From Gyrodactylus bullatarudis (taxonomy: Eukaryota > Platyhelminthes > Monogenea > Gyrodactylidea > Gyrodactylidae), in contig SSNU01000146.1 in the NCBI GenBank assembly GCA_012064415.1, positions 8,268-72,267 on the forward strand: a DNA stretch of 64,000 bases. The letters are read 5' to 3'. The notes beneath the pieces were generated by a model. The model saw nothing but the letters and a program-made list of their open reading frames with translations, was not told the origin of the DNA and did no database searches. Positions 23,601 to 38,600 of this stretch are shown one piece after another. Numbering within the stretch: the stretch's first letter is position 1; each line of letters opens with the position of its first letter. The translations under genes were made by a program, and so were the position numbers.

Positions 23601-26600
23601 TTCTATTGTCGTAAATTAGATTGAATTCACTCAATTATATTTTTTATGTCTATTTAGATTTTAACTTTCTTTCCAGACCAAGATAAAATAAAAACTCCTG
23701 GATACAAGGATGTTGAAATTTGTATAACAGAAAATTCATGTAAAATTTATTTGAGTCCTATATCGGAAGGATCGGAAAAAATAGGTATGTAGTTTCAAAT
23801 AACTAGCTTCAAATTCAAAAAGATCTCAATAAGTGAGCCATAATGTAATGCTTATTATAAAATTGGTGTTTAATGATGTTGCATTAGAGAGTCCTCCGAA
23901 TAACGTGATATATAAGCTTTATTGCTCATTATTCAGCTGTCTTCAAAGTTCACTAAAGTTCTCGATATTGTTTCGTCTTATATCTATAATCTCGAAGTTA
24001 TCTATCAATTTCAAGTAGATAAAACGAAAAACCTTCACTAAGTAATAAAGTATGCAAAAAAGCATACTCATGATCTGTAAATGCTTACAACGAGGATATT
24101 TCCTTTAGATCATTATTTCTATGGGATAAAATACATGCCACAGAGAAATCATCTTCAATAATGAAATAATTCCCTCATCAAGAATCTTGGTGAAAAACAG
24201 ATTGTAATTTAATAACAATTTATTATTTGATAACTTATATATAACTCTCATTAGGTATAGAAATCCCAATAAAATAATTTCTTTATTAATTATAAATGTA
24301 TAAGATAAATTTATTTAAAACAATATAATAAGTTTTCAATTATTTAGCGTGAATTCTTTATTGGAAAAATTGAATCTGTAAGTAACGATATATATACTCC
24401 TCTATCATTCTTTAAGCTGGCGTAAAGAAATAGGTAAATTGGAGCTTGATGTGGATTCGCAGTTATCTGATGATGCTTACATCGAATATCAAAATGACAA
24501 AAACAATATGAAAAATGCTGACTTTATTGAAATTCCCTTGACTAATGAAATCACCTGTACGTCAAATTTTATTAATATTTCTAAAGATGAGAAGTTTAAA
24601 ACTGAGATAGGAAAAGGTAATTCAATGTTTAATCTTGCTCAGCTAGCAAGAGTAAATACTGTTTAATAAATTTGAAATAGATGTACTTGACGACGAGGAT
24701 CATAAGAAATTAGGAGGTAAAATCGTGGAAGACAAAGATTCGAAAAAACTGTTACTTTTTTTAAGTCCAAAAATTAAGGATACAAGTTTCGGTAAGTGCT
24801 TTATTAGTTTTTTTTTCACAAATAACTAGATCCGAACAAGTGGGTGATTTCTAAAAATGTATATAAATTTTATTTATCTAACCATTATTTAATAATGAAT
24901 TCATTAAAAGGATTAGAAGATAAATTTATAAATAATTTTGAACCAAATAGTTCATATGTTCGGCATAGATCGACTATAACGTTGTTCGCTACCTGTCTAC
25001 TTCCTTGCATTGGCCTATTTTTAGAAGAGAAAAAGTCTGTAATATTTCTTTAAAAATAACGATTATAGAAAACTGAAATTAGGATTAGGATTAAAAACAA
25101 AAGAAATGGAGAACAGTCACAATTTTTCTGCCTTATATATGTGACTTGCAAGTGAATTTATCTAAGTCTAAGATCAAACAGTGGTTCAACATGTGTTTGG
25201 AAAAAAGTTTTACAATATCTAATGCTACCTAAACCAGTGCTGGGACCAAAACAGATTGTGAATAATAGGACACCAACTTTGGAAGCGAAAACTGTATTCC
25301 CAAAAAGAACTCTGAAACTTCAAATAAATTTTTTTAGTTTATACGCACAATGAAAGAATTCTCATACCTTCAAATAATTAATCAAGAAAAAATTTAATAA
25401 GATTTTTAAAGAAAATCAGACTATATCTTGAAAGGAAGAGATCTCTCATCGGACAGAAGAAGATTTCAATTTATTTACGGCAAGAAAGCAGAGACACGAG
25501 TAAATAGTTTTAACAAGGCAGTCAATCGAAAGTCCATGAGTCACGCAAATCTGATCGCTACCGAGGAGTCAAATTCCCTATATAAAAGAGATACGGATAT
25601 CAGCTGATTGTACCTACTACCTAAAGTCCACAAGGATATCCCGGAATTGCCATATAGACCCATACTAGATATGTCTTCAAGTCCTCAGCACAATCTTGTG
25701 AAATGGTAAACTGACAAACTTATGCCACTACGAAACCAATTATATTTACATTCTGTTTCTAATGCAATACAAGTCGAAAAAAGATCCGTCAGACTAATTT
25801 ATTTGGTTGCAAAATGATCTTTGATGTCTCTTTACTGTCTTAAAGAAACGGTCAAGTTCATCCATAATCAATTGGTTAAAATTCCATCTCTTTGCAGACG
25901 TAGTCGATGATTTAATATCTATGACAGTAAAAAACATCGATTTTAAAATATGCAGGAACTAATAAAAACGATTGATGGAGTTGCGATGAGTAGTCCAATT
26001 GGCCCGCTATTAGCAGATATTTGCCTAACTTCGTTTGAGCAAACATCCATGAATCCGACACAATCAATTTCATACATGGCGAGGCCCGTTATCCTTCTCC
26101 TTTGTTTTGGCTCCCCTTGCTCATAATATTATTACTCTCAGTTTGCTGCGCTGCATACCTGGCTAGCCTTCTTCTGTCCTCCGACATAAGAAACGTGATG
26201 TAATTCAAAATGTGTATCTATTTACAAAAAATCTTTATGGACAATGTTTAAAACCATTCTTTTTGAACACAAGCGACACAATATGACATGTTTTTTTCAC
26301 ATACGAAACATCCCTTTCTCGTTCTTTTACTAAACCTGTCAGCTAATAATATTGCTCCATTGCAACAACCAATGGGAAAAGACTTTCCTTCTCATTAATT
26401 TGTGTTTCATTAATTTGTCTTTTCATCTGAATTCTCAAATTTTCATTCAATAAGAAATCAATTGATTTCAAGTTAAAATTAATTCAATCAAAATCGTATA
26501 CGCTAGAAGCAGAATTAATAGAATCTTCAAACAGTTCCAAATTTTCGCGAACTTCAAAAGAGCCACATCTTTTCCAAGTTCAAGGAAGCTTCTATAATAA

Positions 26601-29600
26601 TTTATTTTTTCTTCTATGGCTTGATGATTGACAACATTCTATTATTTTACAATGAATTTTGTTTTGTCGAAACAAATAAAGATTGTAAGACACTGTAATT
26701 TCCACATTGTGCTTATTTACAAAAAACCAGTGTGTTCTGAATGCATAGGACTAGTTTTTGATTTTCTATTTCAAAGTTTTATGGTGAAACTTTTTCTAGT
26801 CAAATTCATAGAGGCATTATTCATATTCAGAATTTTTCGAATGAATGTCACAAGAAGAAGAATTTTTTTTCCAGAAGAATATATAAATTGAAAAACTCTA
26901 AAATTTCAACTCCTTTTCTTGAATATAAGTTCAATCTAGATTTAAATTGGCATGAGAAGTTAGCTCCCCCTTTGCTTCTTAGATTATGTACAGGATCAGC
27001 TCACCAGAAATTTTCATTTTGATCGTATTTGTATTTCAACCGTGATAGAGTCAGAAGAGGCTCGGCGTTTTAACTTAACTTCCATATTAGTCTAGAAAAA
27101 AAAATAAATTCCTAATCAAGCTCTTAAATAAAATATTATTTTTAAAGCACCATAGAAATTGCTAAATGGATTAATGAGTAAGTAGAGATGGATTTTATCA
27201 ATCAATTTATTTCATGTTTAATCAAAATTGAATCCAAAATAGCGTTTCTTCACATAGGTAGTTGTCTGTATATGTATTTCTTGACTTGATATTATTATTT
27301 CAGAATTCGTCAAAAGAAAAATCATCAAGCATTGCCTGTTGAAAAAATTACGGAAAATGAAAAAAGTTCTATCGTGAATCAAGATTTCATTGAATTACCA
27401 TACACGAAAGAAACTAAAAGCAAGTTTTAATTGATTAAACTTTTAGTCGAAGATTTTAAGCTTGCATTGGAGAAAGGTAATTGTTCCATTTCTTTTTCAA
27501 ATCTTTGTTTTTTTATTTTTCAAATATTTTATACACTTAATTTCAGTTAAAATTTTAAATCCTTATTGATTTTGTAGAAAAACAAATTAATTTCATAGAG
27601 AATATGATTAAAATTTATAATTAAAGCGAAAATAGGTAAGTATTAATTTAATGACTAATCGTTCAATAGATTTTTCGGAATCCGAGGATTACCAAAAGAT
27701 AGGAATATACAATGATGAGCAGAAAAAAAAACTCGTCATATTTGGAATTAAAGATAAGAGTTTTAACCCCAAAGATAAAATTGGTTGGTGAATTCATTTT
27801 TGACAAATTAATATAAAGTTATCCAGATTTAAACAAGTATGTCATATTTCGATTATTATTCCAAAACTTAATATAAACCTGTATATATTAGAAGTAATAA
27901 TTTTCTCATAAGCTAGATACGTGAAGACTTTGAAAACAATATATTACCTAAGCACTAAGAACGAAAAAAAGTAAAACTAAATTATCTCACCTTTAGAATA
28001 AATTCTAGCATTCATTAATAAAGAGACGAGAATTACAAAATAGTACAGTCAATTTCACATATAACGACTCAATAAATCATCTCTGCCCTTTCTCGTTTGT
28101 TTTTTATACCAAAACTGTTAGCCAATCATATTGCGTTATCACAATAACCAATCAGAATAGACCGAACAAATGGTTCTAGTTTTTTAACCTTGAAAATCAT
28201 TTCATCTCAATTTACGTAAGCATATAAATTTAAAAAAATTAATTATAAGTTTAAATTATTTATTCAAAATTATAAACATCATTGTGAATATTAGTTTCAG
28301 AACACTCTTTGAATATTTTCAAGTCTGAGAGAACCTTAATAGAGCCATATCTTCTATCTAGCTTCAGGAAGGTCTTTAAAAATCTGATTCTTTCAAAAAC
28401 CACAGAATTTTTCGTAACCGTTTCATGTTTGGTTATGAACTTAGTGTTATTGAAACAGTTTATAATTGTTTCTTCACTAATGTCTTCCCATGCTTTTTTG
28501 GCAGTAAACAGGCAATGTTTGAGATCAATTCTCTTCTTTACTTCGTTCATTGGAATCCTCTCGCTGAAAATCTTCTCATTCATTAATTTCCTATACTTAC
28601 ACTTGAAAGAACGTACAATACCTGCGTCAATTGGTTGACAAACAGGAGTGCAATTCGGAGGAAAGTATTGAATCTATTTTAGAAATTATTTTAATGAATT
28701 ACTTTAATATTGGATAATCTTTCCGATCCATCGAGAAGTTTATGAGAAGATGCGTTATCCATAAATAATATAATTTTTCTCTTGTCTCTTTTCAACTTGG
28801 TATTCCAATCTTGAATAAAGGATGTAAAAATATCCCGATTCATCCATCCTTTCGCAGAATATTTATAATTAAGAAATTCTAAATCCTCTTTGCTGAGGCA
28901 TCTTGGTTTTCTGATACCATGAATAAACATTAAGGGTTCTTTCTGACCAAGAGCGTTCGTACAAAATAATAAAGTTATTCTATCTTTTAAATCTTTAAAG
29001 CCATGTGCATTCAAGGTCTTTTTTTGTAAGGATTTTCCTATTTACTACATAAATAAATAGTGCAGCTTCGTCTAAATTGTATATATTTTCTGCTGAATAT
29101 CCATTAAGAGAGATGGCAGTCTCATGTAGAAATCTTCCACCAAGTTCATCGGAACACTTTTCATATCACCAGAAGGCTTAAAATAATATAAATAATTTTT
29201 ACTTTTCTAAATTTCCATCCGTTTTTGTTGCATATTTTCATTAGATGGTTGTAAGAAGCTTTATAACCAATGAGTTCTAATGAATCAGCTACGCGAAATG
29301 CAATATCTCTCAACTCATTGAATCCTATATAACTGGTTTATTCTGATAGAGCATCTTCAACTTTTTCTACAAGAATATCTTCAAATATGTTTCTTCGGTC
29401 GTCTTCTCTAGTCTTATTCAGAAAAGATAAATTGTTAGGAATATTCCAGTTGATATAATTTCTGATTGTTTTCTTTGACTTAAGAAGTACTTGAGAAAGT
29501 TGTTGTATTGAGAATCCATCTTCATGAAGTTTCTTGCACAATTTACGGTTTGAAAAGTTCATATTTTTCGATTTAACCTAGAAGAATTAAATTTAAAGAT

Positions 29601-32600
29601 ATTCTTATATATGGGAACCCTAAATTGGTGAATGTTTCATCCAATTTATCCGGGAAAGAGAGTTTATATTCTTTTTGCATAATTCTTGATTCGAAATAAC
29701 GCTTTTCTTTCAAAAGAAAATCAATGACGAATTCGAAATTTCCTTTTGCTCTTTTATAGAAATTTGTTCTTATAAGATCAATATTCTTAATATCCAAGCA
29801 AATTCTTCTAGTTGCCGATGAGAATAATTTTCCTTTTAAGATTAAACAGTTGAAAAAGGTTCTCTTGCTATGGCATATTATATTTTGATTCATAGACTGT
29901 CCTGAATCAAAGAGATATATTTGACATTTTTCCAGAAGATGAATTATTCTCTTGATGAAACAAAGTATGGAGAGGCTCTATTAACAAAGATTGCACACGT
30001 TGAAGAGATTGTTTGATCAAATCCAATTAGCCATTTAACCAAATGATAAGATTCCTTATTTCTTTTGTCTATGTTCTTAACGAAATGTTTGGGATATCTT
30101 AACTTCAGACTTCTTTTCTTCATGATTAGAGGAGTCGAATCTGTTCCACTGAAATTTATTAACTAAAACACTGTGACGAACGTATTCCGATAAGTAAGAG
30201 AAATATTGTTTAAGATGTAGCATTTGCTAGAATCTTCGATAGAATCACAAATATTGGGATCGAATAATATCTTTTTATCCAGCATTATCTTTCTTGCTAT
30301 AACCTATGCAAAGATGAGAATTTACAGCTTACGTTTCTCTGTGAGAGGTTCTCCTCTTTGCTAATTCTCCGAAGATAATCATCACTGGCCTTGAAATTTT
30401 TGAGATTTAAGGCCAGGGCTGCATCAATGACTATAGATTTAAGTCTAGTTCGATCAACAATTTCACCTTGATTTTGTAAGAGGTCCAATTCACGATTAAC
30501 ATTCTTTTTTAGTCGATTGTATACGGAAATCTTATCATCTCGATGTTCATCTTTCAATATTCTTTGGATCGTAGGCACAGACACTTTATACAATTTTGCA
30601 AGATGCCTAATTGAATGTCTATCTTGAAGAAAAAGGATCTCTTTATTTTGTTCGTCAGTAAGCTTAGTCATTGTATGAATGAGGAGACACCGAGTCAAAA
30701 AAATTTATTACAGAGAATCTCATAATCTGATTGGTTCTAAACAAGAATAGGTTCATTGTAGATCAAATTGTATCATTCAAGGATGGTTTGATAAATTCAA
30801 CGTAAAGAACAATCAACCCCCAAAAACCAATTCCCCCTTCAATGAAGGGCCTTCATGCAAGGAATCAAAGGTTTGAATAAACACAAATTACATGTTGTGT
30901 GAATAAACATAATGCTGTCATTAATGCCTTACGTAGTGTGTAAGGGGGCCATGTTAGGCCCTATTATTATGTGGTATGTAAAACCCCCGTTGTGGGCAGA
31001 ACAAAAGTCATTATTTATTCAGGCTTTCCTAAACCGATACTAAAATAGGGGGGCAGAGCATCAAAATTTTGAATAAACATTAAAATAGTTAATCGTTATT
31101 GAAAATCCGATAAAATCGAAATTTATAAAAACCTTCTTGAAGCTAGATAAAAGATATAACTCAACAAGGTCGTCTCTGATTTAAATTTGTAAGGATTTTA
31201 AAGAAAATATTTATACTAATAATACAAATACTAATATACAAATAAATATATGAAGATGGATTCTGAATGAAACAACATTCTCATGTACTTCTAAAGTCAA
31301 AGAAAACAATCAGAAATCATATCAGTTGGAATATTCCTAACAATCTTTACAAAATATTCAAAGAGTGTTCTGAAACTAATATTCACAATGATGTTTATAA
31401 TTTTGAATAAATAATTTAAACTTATAATTAATTTTTTTAAATTTATATGCTTACGTAAATTGAGATGAAATGATTTTCAAGGTTAAAAAACTAGAACCAT
31501 TTGTTCGGTCTATTCTGATTGGTTATTGTGATAACGCAATATGATTGGCTAACAGTTTTGGTATAAAAAACAAACGAGAAAGGGCAGAGATGATATATTG
31601 AGTCGTTATGTGTAAAATTGACTGTATGCGTTTTTTAAAGATATAACGTTTGATCGTTAAATCTTATTTATTATTTGCATTTATGTTACGACCAATATGT
31701 ACATTTTAAATTTAGTCAAGTTTCAAGACTTTGAAAGAAATGAACTTAACAGTTAAGTTTAGCTTGCTTTAATTAATGAAAAAGATTCTGAAAAAAATAA
31801 TTGAAAATTTAATTACCTAACTTTTTAGAAGCTAAAGTCACATCGTCAATTAGCCTTATGAAAAATTTTTATAATTGTATTTGTAAAACAGGGATTTATT
31901 TAGCAATGATGAGCTATTTTATTTTCTTGATTTTAAACCTTTTCTTGCTGGTTTTTGAAAGATAAAGATTGTTTTATTTTGTGAATAAATATATAATATG
32001 AATATCAACAACCGTGTTATGTCTCAGAACAGAAGCAGGCTGGACAGGCATACAGTACAGCACACCGAGCCTTATAAGGTTACTGGCACGGCTCCGGCTA
32101 GACAAATCATGGCGACGAGGTCATTACCCAAGACTTACTCAGAGTTGGTACAATTCTTCATAGGATTTGACTCGTATCTTGAAGCCGAAGAGGTTGATAA
32201 GAAAAAGGCGCGTGCGATCTTCCTGGCCTCCCTGGACCCTGAAAGTTTGTCAGTGGTTTCAGACATAGTAGACGACTTGGACAAACCTAATACGACGTAT
32301 CAAACAATTAAGAATGAATTGCTGGATCACTATATCAGAGGCAGCGACAACATCAGGAATTTGATTGATTTGATGACTCAAAGAAACCCGTACATGGAAC
32401 CTACTGAACTCATGAGAAAAACCAAAAGACTGGTCAGAGAATGCGACTTCAATCTAAATGACGTCACAGTGGCCGCAGCAGTGATCTCCCTAAGTGCAGA
32501 AGAACTCAACGAGTTGAGACTTGCATGCAAGATTACGAAAGACAATGTGATAGACAAACTTGAAGTGATCAGAGACAAATAGAAAATGAGTTTAGTCAAT

Positions 32601-35600
32601 AGAATTGGACAACGCAAGCATGAGGTCAGAAGAGACCGTAGGCCAAGCAACAAAGGCAGAACATGTTTCGCATGCGGGTCAAGTCGACATCTGTTGGTAG
32701 ATTGCCCGGATAAAGGAAAGAAATGCTCGATATGTGACAGATTTGGTCACACCAAAGAAAACTGTCGCCGCAGAAAGGTGAAAACAATAAGGAGAGAAGG
32801 CTCCTCTACTGATTATTTAAATAAATCCACTGATGACCATTGCTTGTGCTCTTTTATTGAACTAAAATATCTAGAAGTAGATTTTAATGGCAGACGAGCC
32901 AAATTTTTGATAGATACAGGTTCTCAAGTTACCGTGGTACCGCTTAAGATGTTAAGTGAAGATGAAAAAATCGACTTATTAGAGGTCAAGTAGTCGAGGT
33001 AGAAGGATTTGGAGGTGGTATCCTCAAATCAGAAGGCATCTTAAAAACCAAAATATGCAAGAAGGGCGGACAATGTATAGAGTTTATGGCCACGGTAATC
33101 AAGGGTAATTTCACGCCCATACTAGGCTTAGAGGAAAGCGAGAAATTAGAAGTAGTCAAGTTCTGCTTACCAGTCAAGATAGCTGATGGCAAGTTCGTAG
33201 CCTCTTTTAGATTGAAGAGAGATATCTCAACGTCAGACATGATATTTCCTAGCAGACGGCTTGGATACTCAATGAAAGACTTAGTTGAAAAGGAGCTAGA
33301 CGAATTGATGTCTAAGGGCATGATCCTGAAGGTAGACGAACCTTTGTTAGCTGCACCAATCGTACCGGTTTTTAAAAAAGAGAACGCCAAAAGGTCAATT
33401 CGCATTTGCGGAGACTATAGTCTCACGATCAACAGATTGTTGGATCAAGAGTCATACACAATGCCTACAGTTTCGGAGATACTGCATGATTTAGGAAATG
33501 CCAAAGTATACACTGTGCTAGACTTAACAGACGCGTACCTGCAGATACCGCTAGACTAGGAGAGCAGAAAATACACGACAATCTCCACCCACATAGGATA
33601 TTTCAATTTCAACACCCTCCTCTCAGATGCGGGTAAAATGGCTAAGGAGATCAGCAGGGAGGTCAAAGACGTCGGACTGGAGAAGGTAAAGAGGTACATA
33701 AAAAAGGGTTGGCCAAGGACGGTGGAAGAAGGCCTCCGCAGATTCAAGGCCGTGAAGGACGAGTTGGCAATCCATCAGGGCATTCTATACCGAGGAGCAA
33801 GGGTAGTGGTGCCCACAGAGCTCAGAAAAGAAGTGCTGAGAAAGTTGCATGAGGGGCATGATGGCATAGTGAAGATCAAGCAGTTGGCTAGAACGGCAGT
33901 TTGGTGGCCGCTAATTGATCAAGACATAGATACCTTCAGTCAGAACTGTGAAACGTGCATTAAGAAAAGCAGAGTGTGCCATGAGAAGGACTTGATATCA
34001 TGGCCGGAGACCAAGGGACCTCTAGAGAGACTGCATGCAGACGTAGCGCACCTTGGTAGCAAACTTATACTGGTGATCGTCGACGCATATTCGAACTGGA
34101 TCTACGCTGAAGAGCTGGCTAATCTGTCTGCGGAAGAGATGAAGAAGAAACTAATGAAGTTCGCTGCACTCTATGGCTATCCAAAGAATCTAGTGACGGA
34201 TAACGGCAGAAATTTCGTGTCCAGAGAGGTCTCGGACATGTTACAATCTCAAGGCACGAGACTCATAAACTCGCCAGCAGGGCATCACGAGTCCAACAGA
34301 CCAGCGGAAGCAGCGGTGAGAATTGTCAAGGAATTCTTAGACAAAAGTCAGAAGACGCTTTTGCAGTTTATGGCCCACTACAATCACAGACCCACAACGA
34401 AAGGGCATGTTCCGGTGAGACTGTTCATCGGGGAGCATGTGTCCAGTGGCTGGAACGGGCTGAGAGATGGCTCAACCCAGCTTGAGGCATGGGTGAGGAA
34501 GGAGGGAAAGGAACCTCAGAAGAAACATGTCAGGCCGCACACAGAAAGCACTGTAAAAGACTCGGAAGGTCGAACCGTTCACAAGTCGGACGTCTACCTG
34601 GCAAGGCAGGACGCAGATATGCTGGCAGAACCACCTGAGATGGAGCTCAAGCCTAAACGAAGATGCAAGGCACCTAAAAGACTATTTGAAGAATAGCCTC
34701 AAGTTACTATCGAGGGGGAAGTGGTTTGTATGTATAAGAAATTATTATTAACATTGTCATATTAACGCCAAAGTTTAAAAGAATAGTTTTAAACATGGCC
34801 CATAAAGATTGTTTTATTTTGTGAATAAATATATAATATGAATATCAGCAACCGTGTTATGTCTCAGAACAGAAGCAGGCTGGACAGGCATACAGTACAG
34901 CACACCGAGGCTTATAAGGTTACTGGCACGGCTCCAGCTAGACAAATCAGTAATAATAGGATCGTTAAACTGAGTATTAGTAGAGGGAAATCTCTTTCTG
35001 TTTGGACGCAATGGTGAACTTTGGATTAAGGAACATCAGACATCTTAGCATTTTCTCTTATATCACTAGTCAAATCTTTTTTTGCCATGTTTTACCAACT
35101 GAATAGTAAGATTTCTAAGATTTATTATCAAAAATGTATAGCATGGTAGAACTTGAGAGCCTCTATCGATTGATACAGCAATTTTTCTTGTACGACTCAA
35201 TATTAAAATTTGGGAAATAGAAAATTTTATCTAAATCCGTCATTCGGAAGACGAGTGAATAATGAGTAATAAAGCTCATAAGAATCTTAAAGTTTTTTAT
35301 TTTATAAGGTAGATAAAAGTCTAATTTTTAATTCAATCGATAGAGTAAAAATTTGAAGTTCATTTATGTAAAATGATTGTTGATTGGAACTTGAGAACTT
35401 TGCAAAATAATTCGAATTTTAATACTCGAATTTGATTGGTTTTTGCATATGGGAAGAGGTATAAATACAGAAAATCGCATGGGGTAGAGTTGTCTCGAGG
35501 CGTTATGTAGGGAAACTAACGTAGATAGAAATATGTGTCCCCTCACATGAGTCATGCGAGAGGTGAAAATGTTCAACTTTGTTTGTAATCACAGGTAAAA

Positions 35601-38600
35601 GTCCTGTAAAGTGAGAAGAGATAAATTAAAAGGGGATAGATTCTCGTATATATAGAGGTCATTTGGGTTGAATATTATTGTTAGATTGCATGGACCAATG
35701 AGTGGGACAATATAATCTTATTTATCACCCTGATTCAATCTTAGCTATTAAACTACATTAGAAATTAGAGCTTATTTTCAATTTATACAAACGAACTGAG
35801 CTCATGCAACTTATATCAATGAAAAATACTGAATAAGAAAAATTTGTAATATCAATGCATGAGTATTTTTATAGAAATGATCTTTTATTCAAAATCATAA
35901 ACATTTGAATTCAAAACAGAGTTATCTTTTTAAAAAGCAAGGTTTTTCACAATATTCAATGAACCTTAAAGTTTTCTTAGGGCCAAATGGTTGTATTCAT
36001 GGCTTGACAAAGTTGAAATGTTTGATAAAGGATATTAAATCATTAGAATAATTTTATCTATCATACATTCATATCCAAATATGGCGTGGTAGGGTATTAA
36101 ATTACGTTCTATAGAAAGTGTGTGTGTGTGACCCACTCTATGTTCAGTGTGATTGTGGGTGCGTATTTGTGAGTAGAAACCCCAATTCTATTTGATTGGC
36201 ATGTTTGTATTCACACCTATGTATGTACATTGTACAAATGATCAACCCCATTACTAATCATGGGGAGGGTATGGGATTGGGGATACGAAAAATGAATTTT
36301 TTGATTATTCATTTAAAATCATTTAAAATCTGAAACTAATTTCAAAATCGAAATTTAGCCATATAATTTAGAATAGAAGCTTGAAAATTTCCAAGTTATT
36401 TATTGATACTAGTGAAGGAAATTTTAAAATTATTAAAACTGTAAGGATAAGGTCTACTATACCGAAACGAAAATACGTTTAAAAAATTATACTGTATGTT
36501 TAACTTTCCTTCTAGATATTTATTTTTATAGTATTTTTAGATCATTCCTAAATTAAAATAATATTTAGTAGAAATAGTTAGTCTTACTGAATATGATTGA
36601 AAATAGTCTTTGAAATCATTATTTTTTCAAATTCATAATAAATTTGGAATTTTGAAATGATGAGAACAGTTCAGAATTAATAATCTAAATAACTTTTTAG
36701 AATAGAAGATATCGTCTCACAAATAAACAAGTAAGATCTGTTTTTTTCTATTATTTGCGCAGCTAAATTACACGGGGGAATTAAAATTTCAATTTTAAGA
36801 TATATAGATTTTCAGGGTTTGTGCAGAATTTTCCACCGATTACAAAAATTTAATTTTTGTTAGAATCTATTGTAGAAAACATAAAAAATTCCCAAAAATA
36901 AAAATCCCAAGTTACTTCTCGCGAAAATTTCTTCTTTTAAAATCCGGGAGTTAAACTAGGAGTAGCTGTAAAAAATCATAAATTTTTTCATATATTCCTG
37001 CTTTTAAAGCTCGCTAGAGCTCAAATTTTTCATAAACCTTAAAGTATTACGACTCTATGCAAAGTTTTGTGATCATTCTAATATTCAGAAGTTTATTTTG
37101 TTATCTTGTAAAATTCAATTTTCCATAAATAATATACTTGCAGATAACTGTTAGATGTTCAAACATACTTAATTACTAGATGAAAAACAACCAAATTATG
37201 AATAAATGAATTTTTTAATATACATTGACTTCAACCGTAAATATCTATTTGAATTTCACAAGATATCAAAATAAACTTATGAATGATCACAAAATTTTGC
37301 ATAGAATCGTAATACTTTAAGGTTTATGAAAAATTTGAGCTCTAGCGAGCTTTAAAAGCAGGAATATATGAAAAAATTTATTATTGTTAGATTCTAAACT
37401 CATGTGGAAGGTTAGAGAACAACAAGCGTAAATTTGAGTGATAAACGTTGTATTTCGCCGGGTCTCTTCAGACTCTACCCCGGTTAACATATAAATACTA
37501 TTACAATGCTCTATTTGGGACCTTCCATTGGTTCATTTTGGCTTCGCAACTTCTTTCAGAAGGGTGGAGAGCTTGCTGTGAAATTCATCTCTTGATCTGC
37601 TAATTACTTTTGCCTTTTGAGAAAGTTGTCAATTTGTAACTGCCCACTGTACCTTTTTCGTTTTCTTTTGGTTGTTGAGCAGTTTTTCCTTTCTCTTTTA
37701 TCACTAATTACAGGTTGACTGGTAATTTGATTATCAACTATTGTTGACTTCTCACTGGTTTCACATTTTGCCAATTCTGTAATAGTTGCTGGGGCTGTAC
37801 ACTGGATTTGAGAGAGAAGATTATCAGCTTTAGCTAACGTCTCATTAATTTCAGTTTCTTTTTCTGTCTCAATTTGTGTAGAGCACTGAGTAGGAGTTCC
37901 AACATCTAGACTTAGAATTCTTCCGATCTTGGCAATCTGCTTGCTCTTGATGTGGACATCACGACCTTTGAATCCTAATTTATTTGCAAGTTCCTTGTGG
38001 ACACATAGATTTGGTTTGAGCTTGGTGATGAAATGGCTCTCAGCGCAGCTCAAATTTGCTTGTCTAGTCTTGCTCGATTCTGTTGGATTGACCTGGTATA
38101 AGATTTTGAAGTTCGACGCATCTGCGGAGTGACCTGTTGCCTCTAGATGGTGTTGAACTGCACTGTTATGTTTTGGCCTGAGGTGTTCTTTCACTCTCTC
38201 TCCAAGTGATCGGGTCGTTTGTCCAACATATGAAGATCCACATGAGCATTTGAAGTGGTAAATAACCCCTTTCTTTTTCAGCTTTGGGATTTGATCTTTA
38301 TTGCGGCCGTTGATTAGTTTGGACGTCCTTTGGATGAGTTTGAGCTTCCTGCCTGGAAATGTTCGCTTAGTTATATTCGACAGTTTGTTGTTCAAAATAG
38401 CCTTGCTTGCATCTCCTTTGAAAGGAAGTACTAGATACAAAGGTTGGTCATTATCATCTTCTTCCTTCGGCTTGTCCTTTGGGTGAGAGTGTTTTTCGAT
38501 AAAGTTCTCCGGGTATCCGTCGCGCTTCAGAAGGTCTTTCAGTTTCTTCCTCTCTTCCTGTACGAATTCAGCCGAGACTAACCGATCAATGCTCAGAAAA

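Larger units (their letters stand above)
28046..31624 (-). mobile_element. pogo/Tigger-like transposon with 274-bp TIRs
   Basis: 28046-28319 and 31351-31624 are inverted copies of 274 bp starting CAGTCAATTT. TA lies immediately outside both ends, as expected for a Tc1/mariner/pogo target duplication. The transposase is on the minus strand between them. Each TIR includes the last codons of the transposase (ECSETNIHNDVYNFE, stop) and a promoter-like CTGATTGGTTATTG segment. Gene 2 intron insertion. Confidence 0.85.
31963..34949 (+). mobile_element. Ty3/Gypsy-like LTR retrotransposon, internally deleted
   Basis: The 3' LTR is 34727-34949 (TGTATG...AAATCA). Its last 147 bp recur at 31963-32109 as a truncated 5' LTR. 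A primer-binding-site candidate TGGCGACGAGG (32110-32120) directly abuts the 5' LTR, and a purine-rich tract (GAGGGGGAAGTGG, 34712-34724) precedes the 3' LTR. Between them lie gag, zinc knuckles, protease, the start of RT, then directly integrase; the rest of RT and RNase H is missing. Higher GC than its surroundings marks it as a foreign, fairly recent insertion. Confidence 0.85.
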
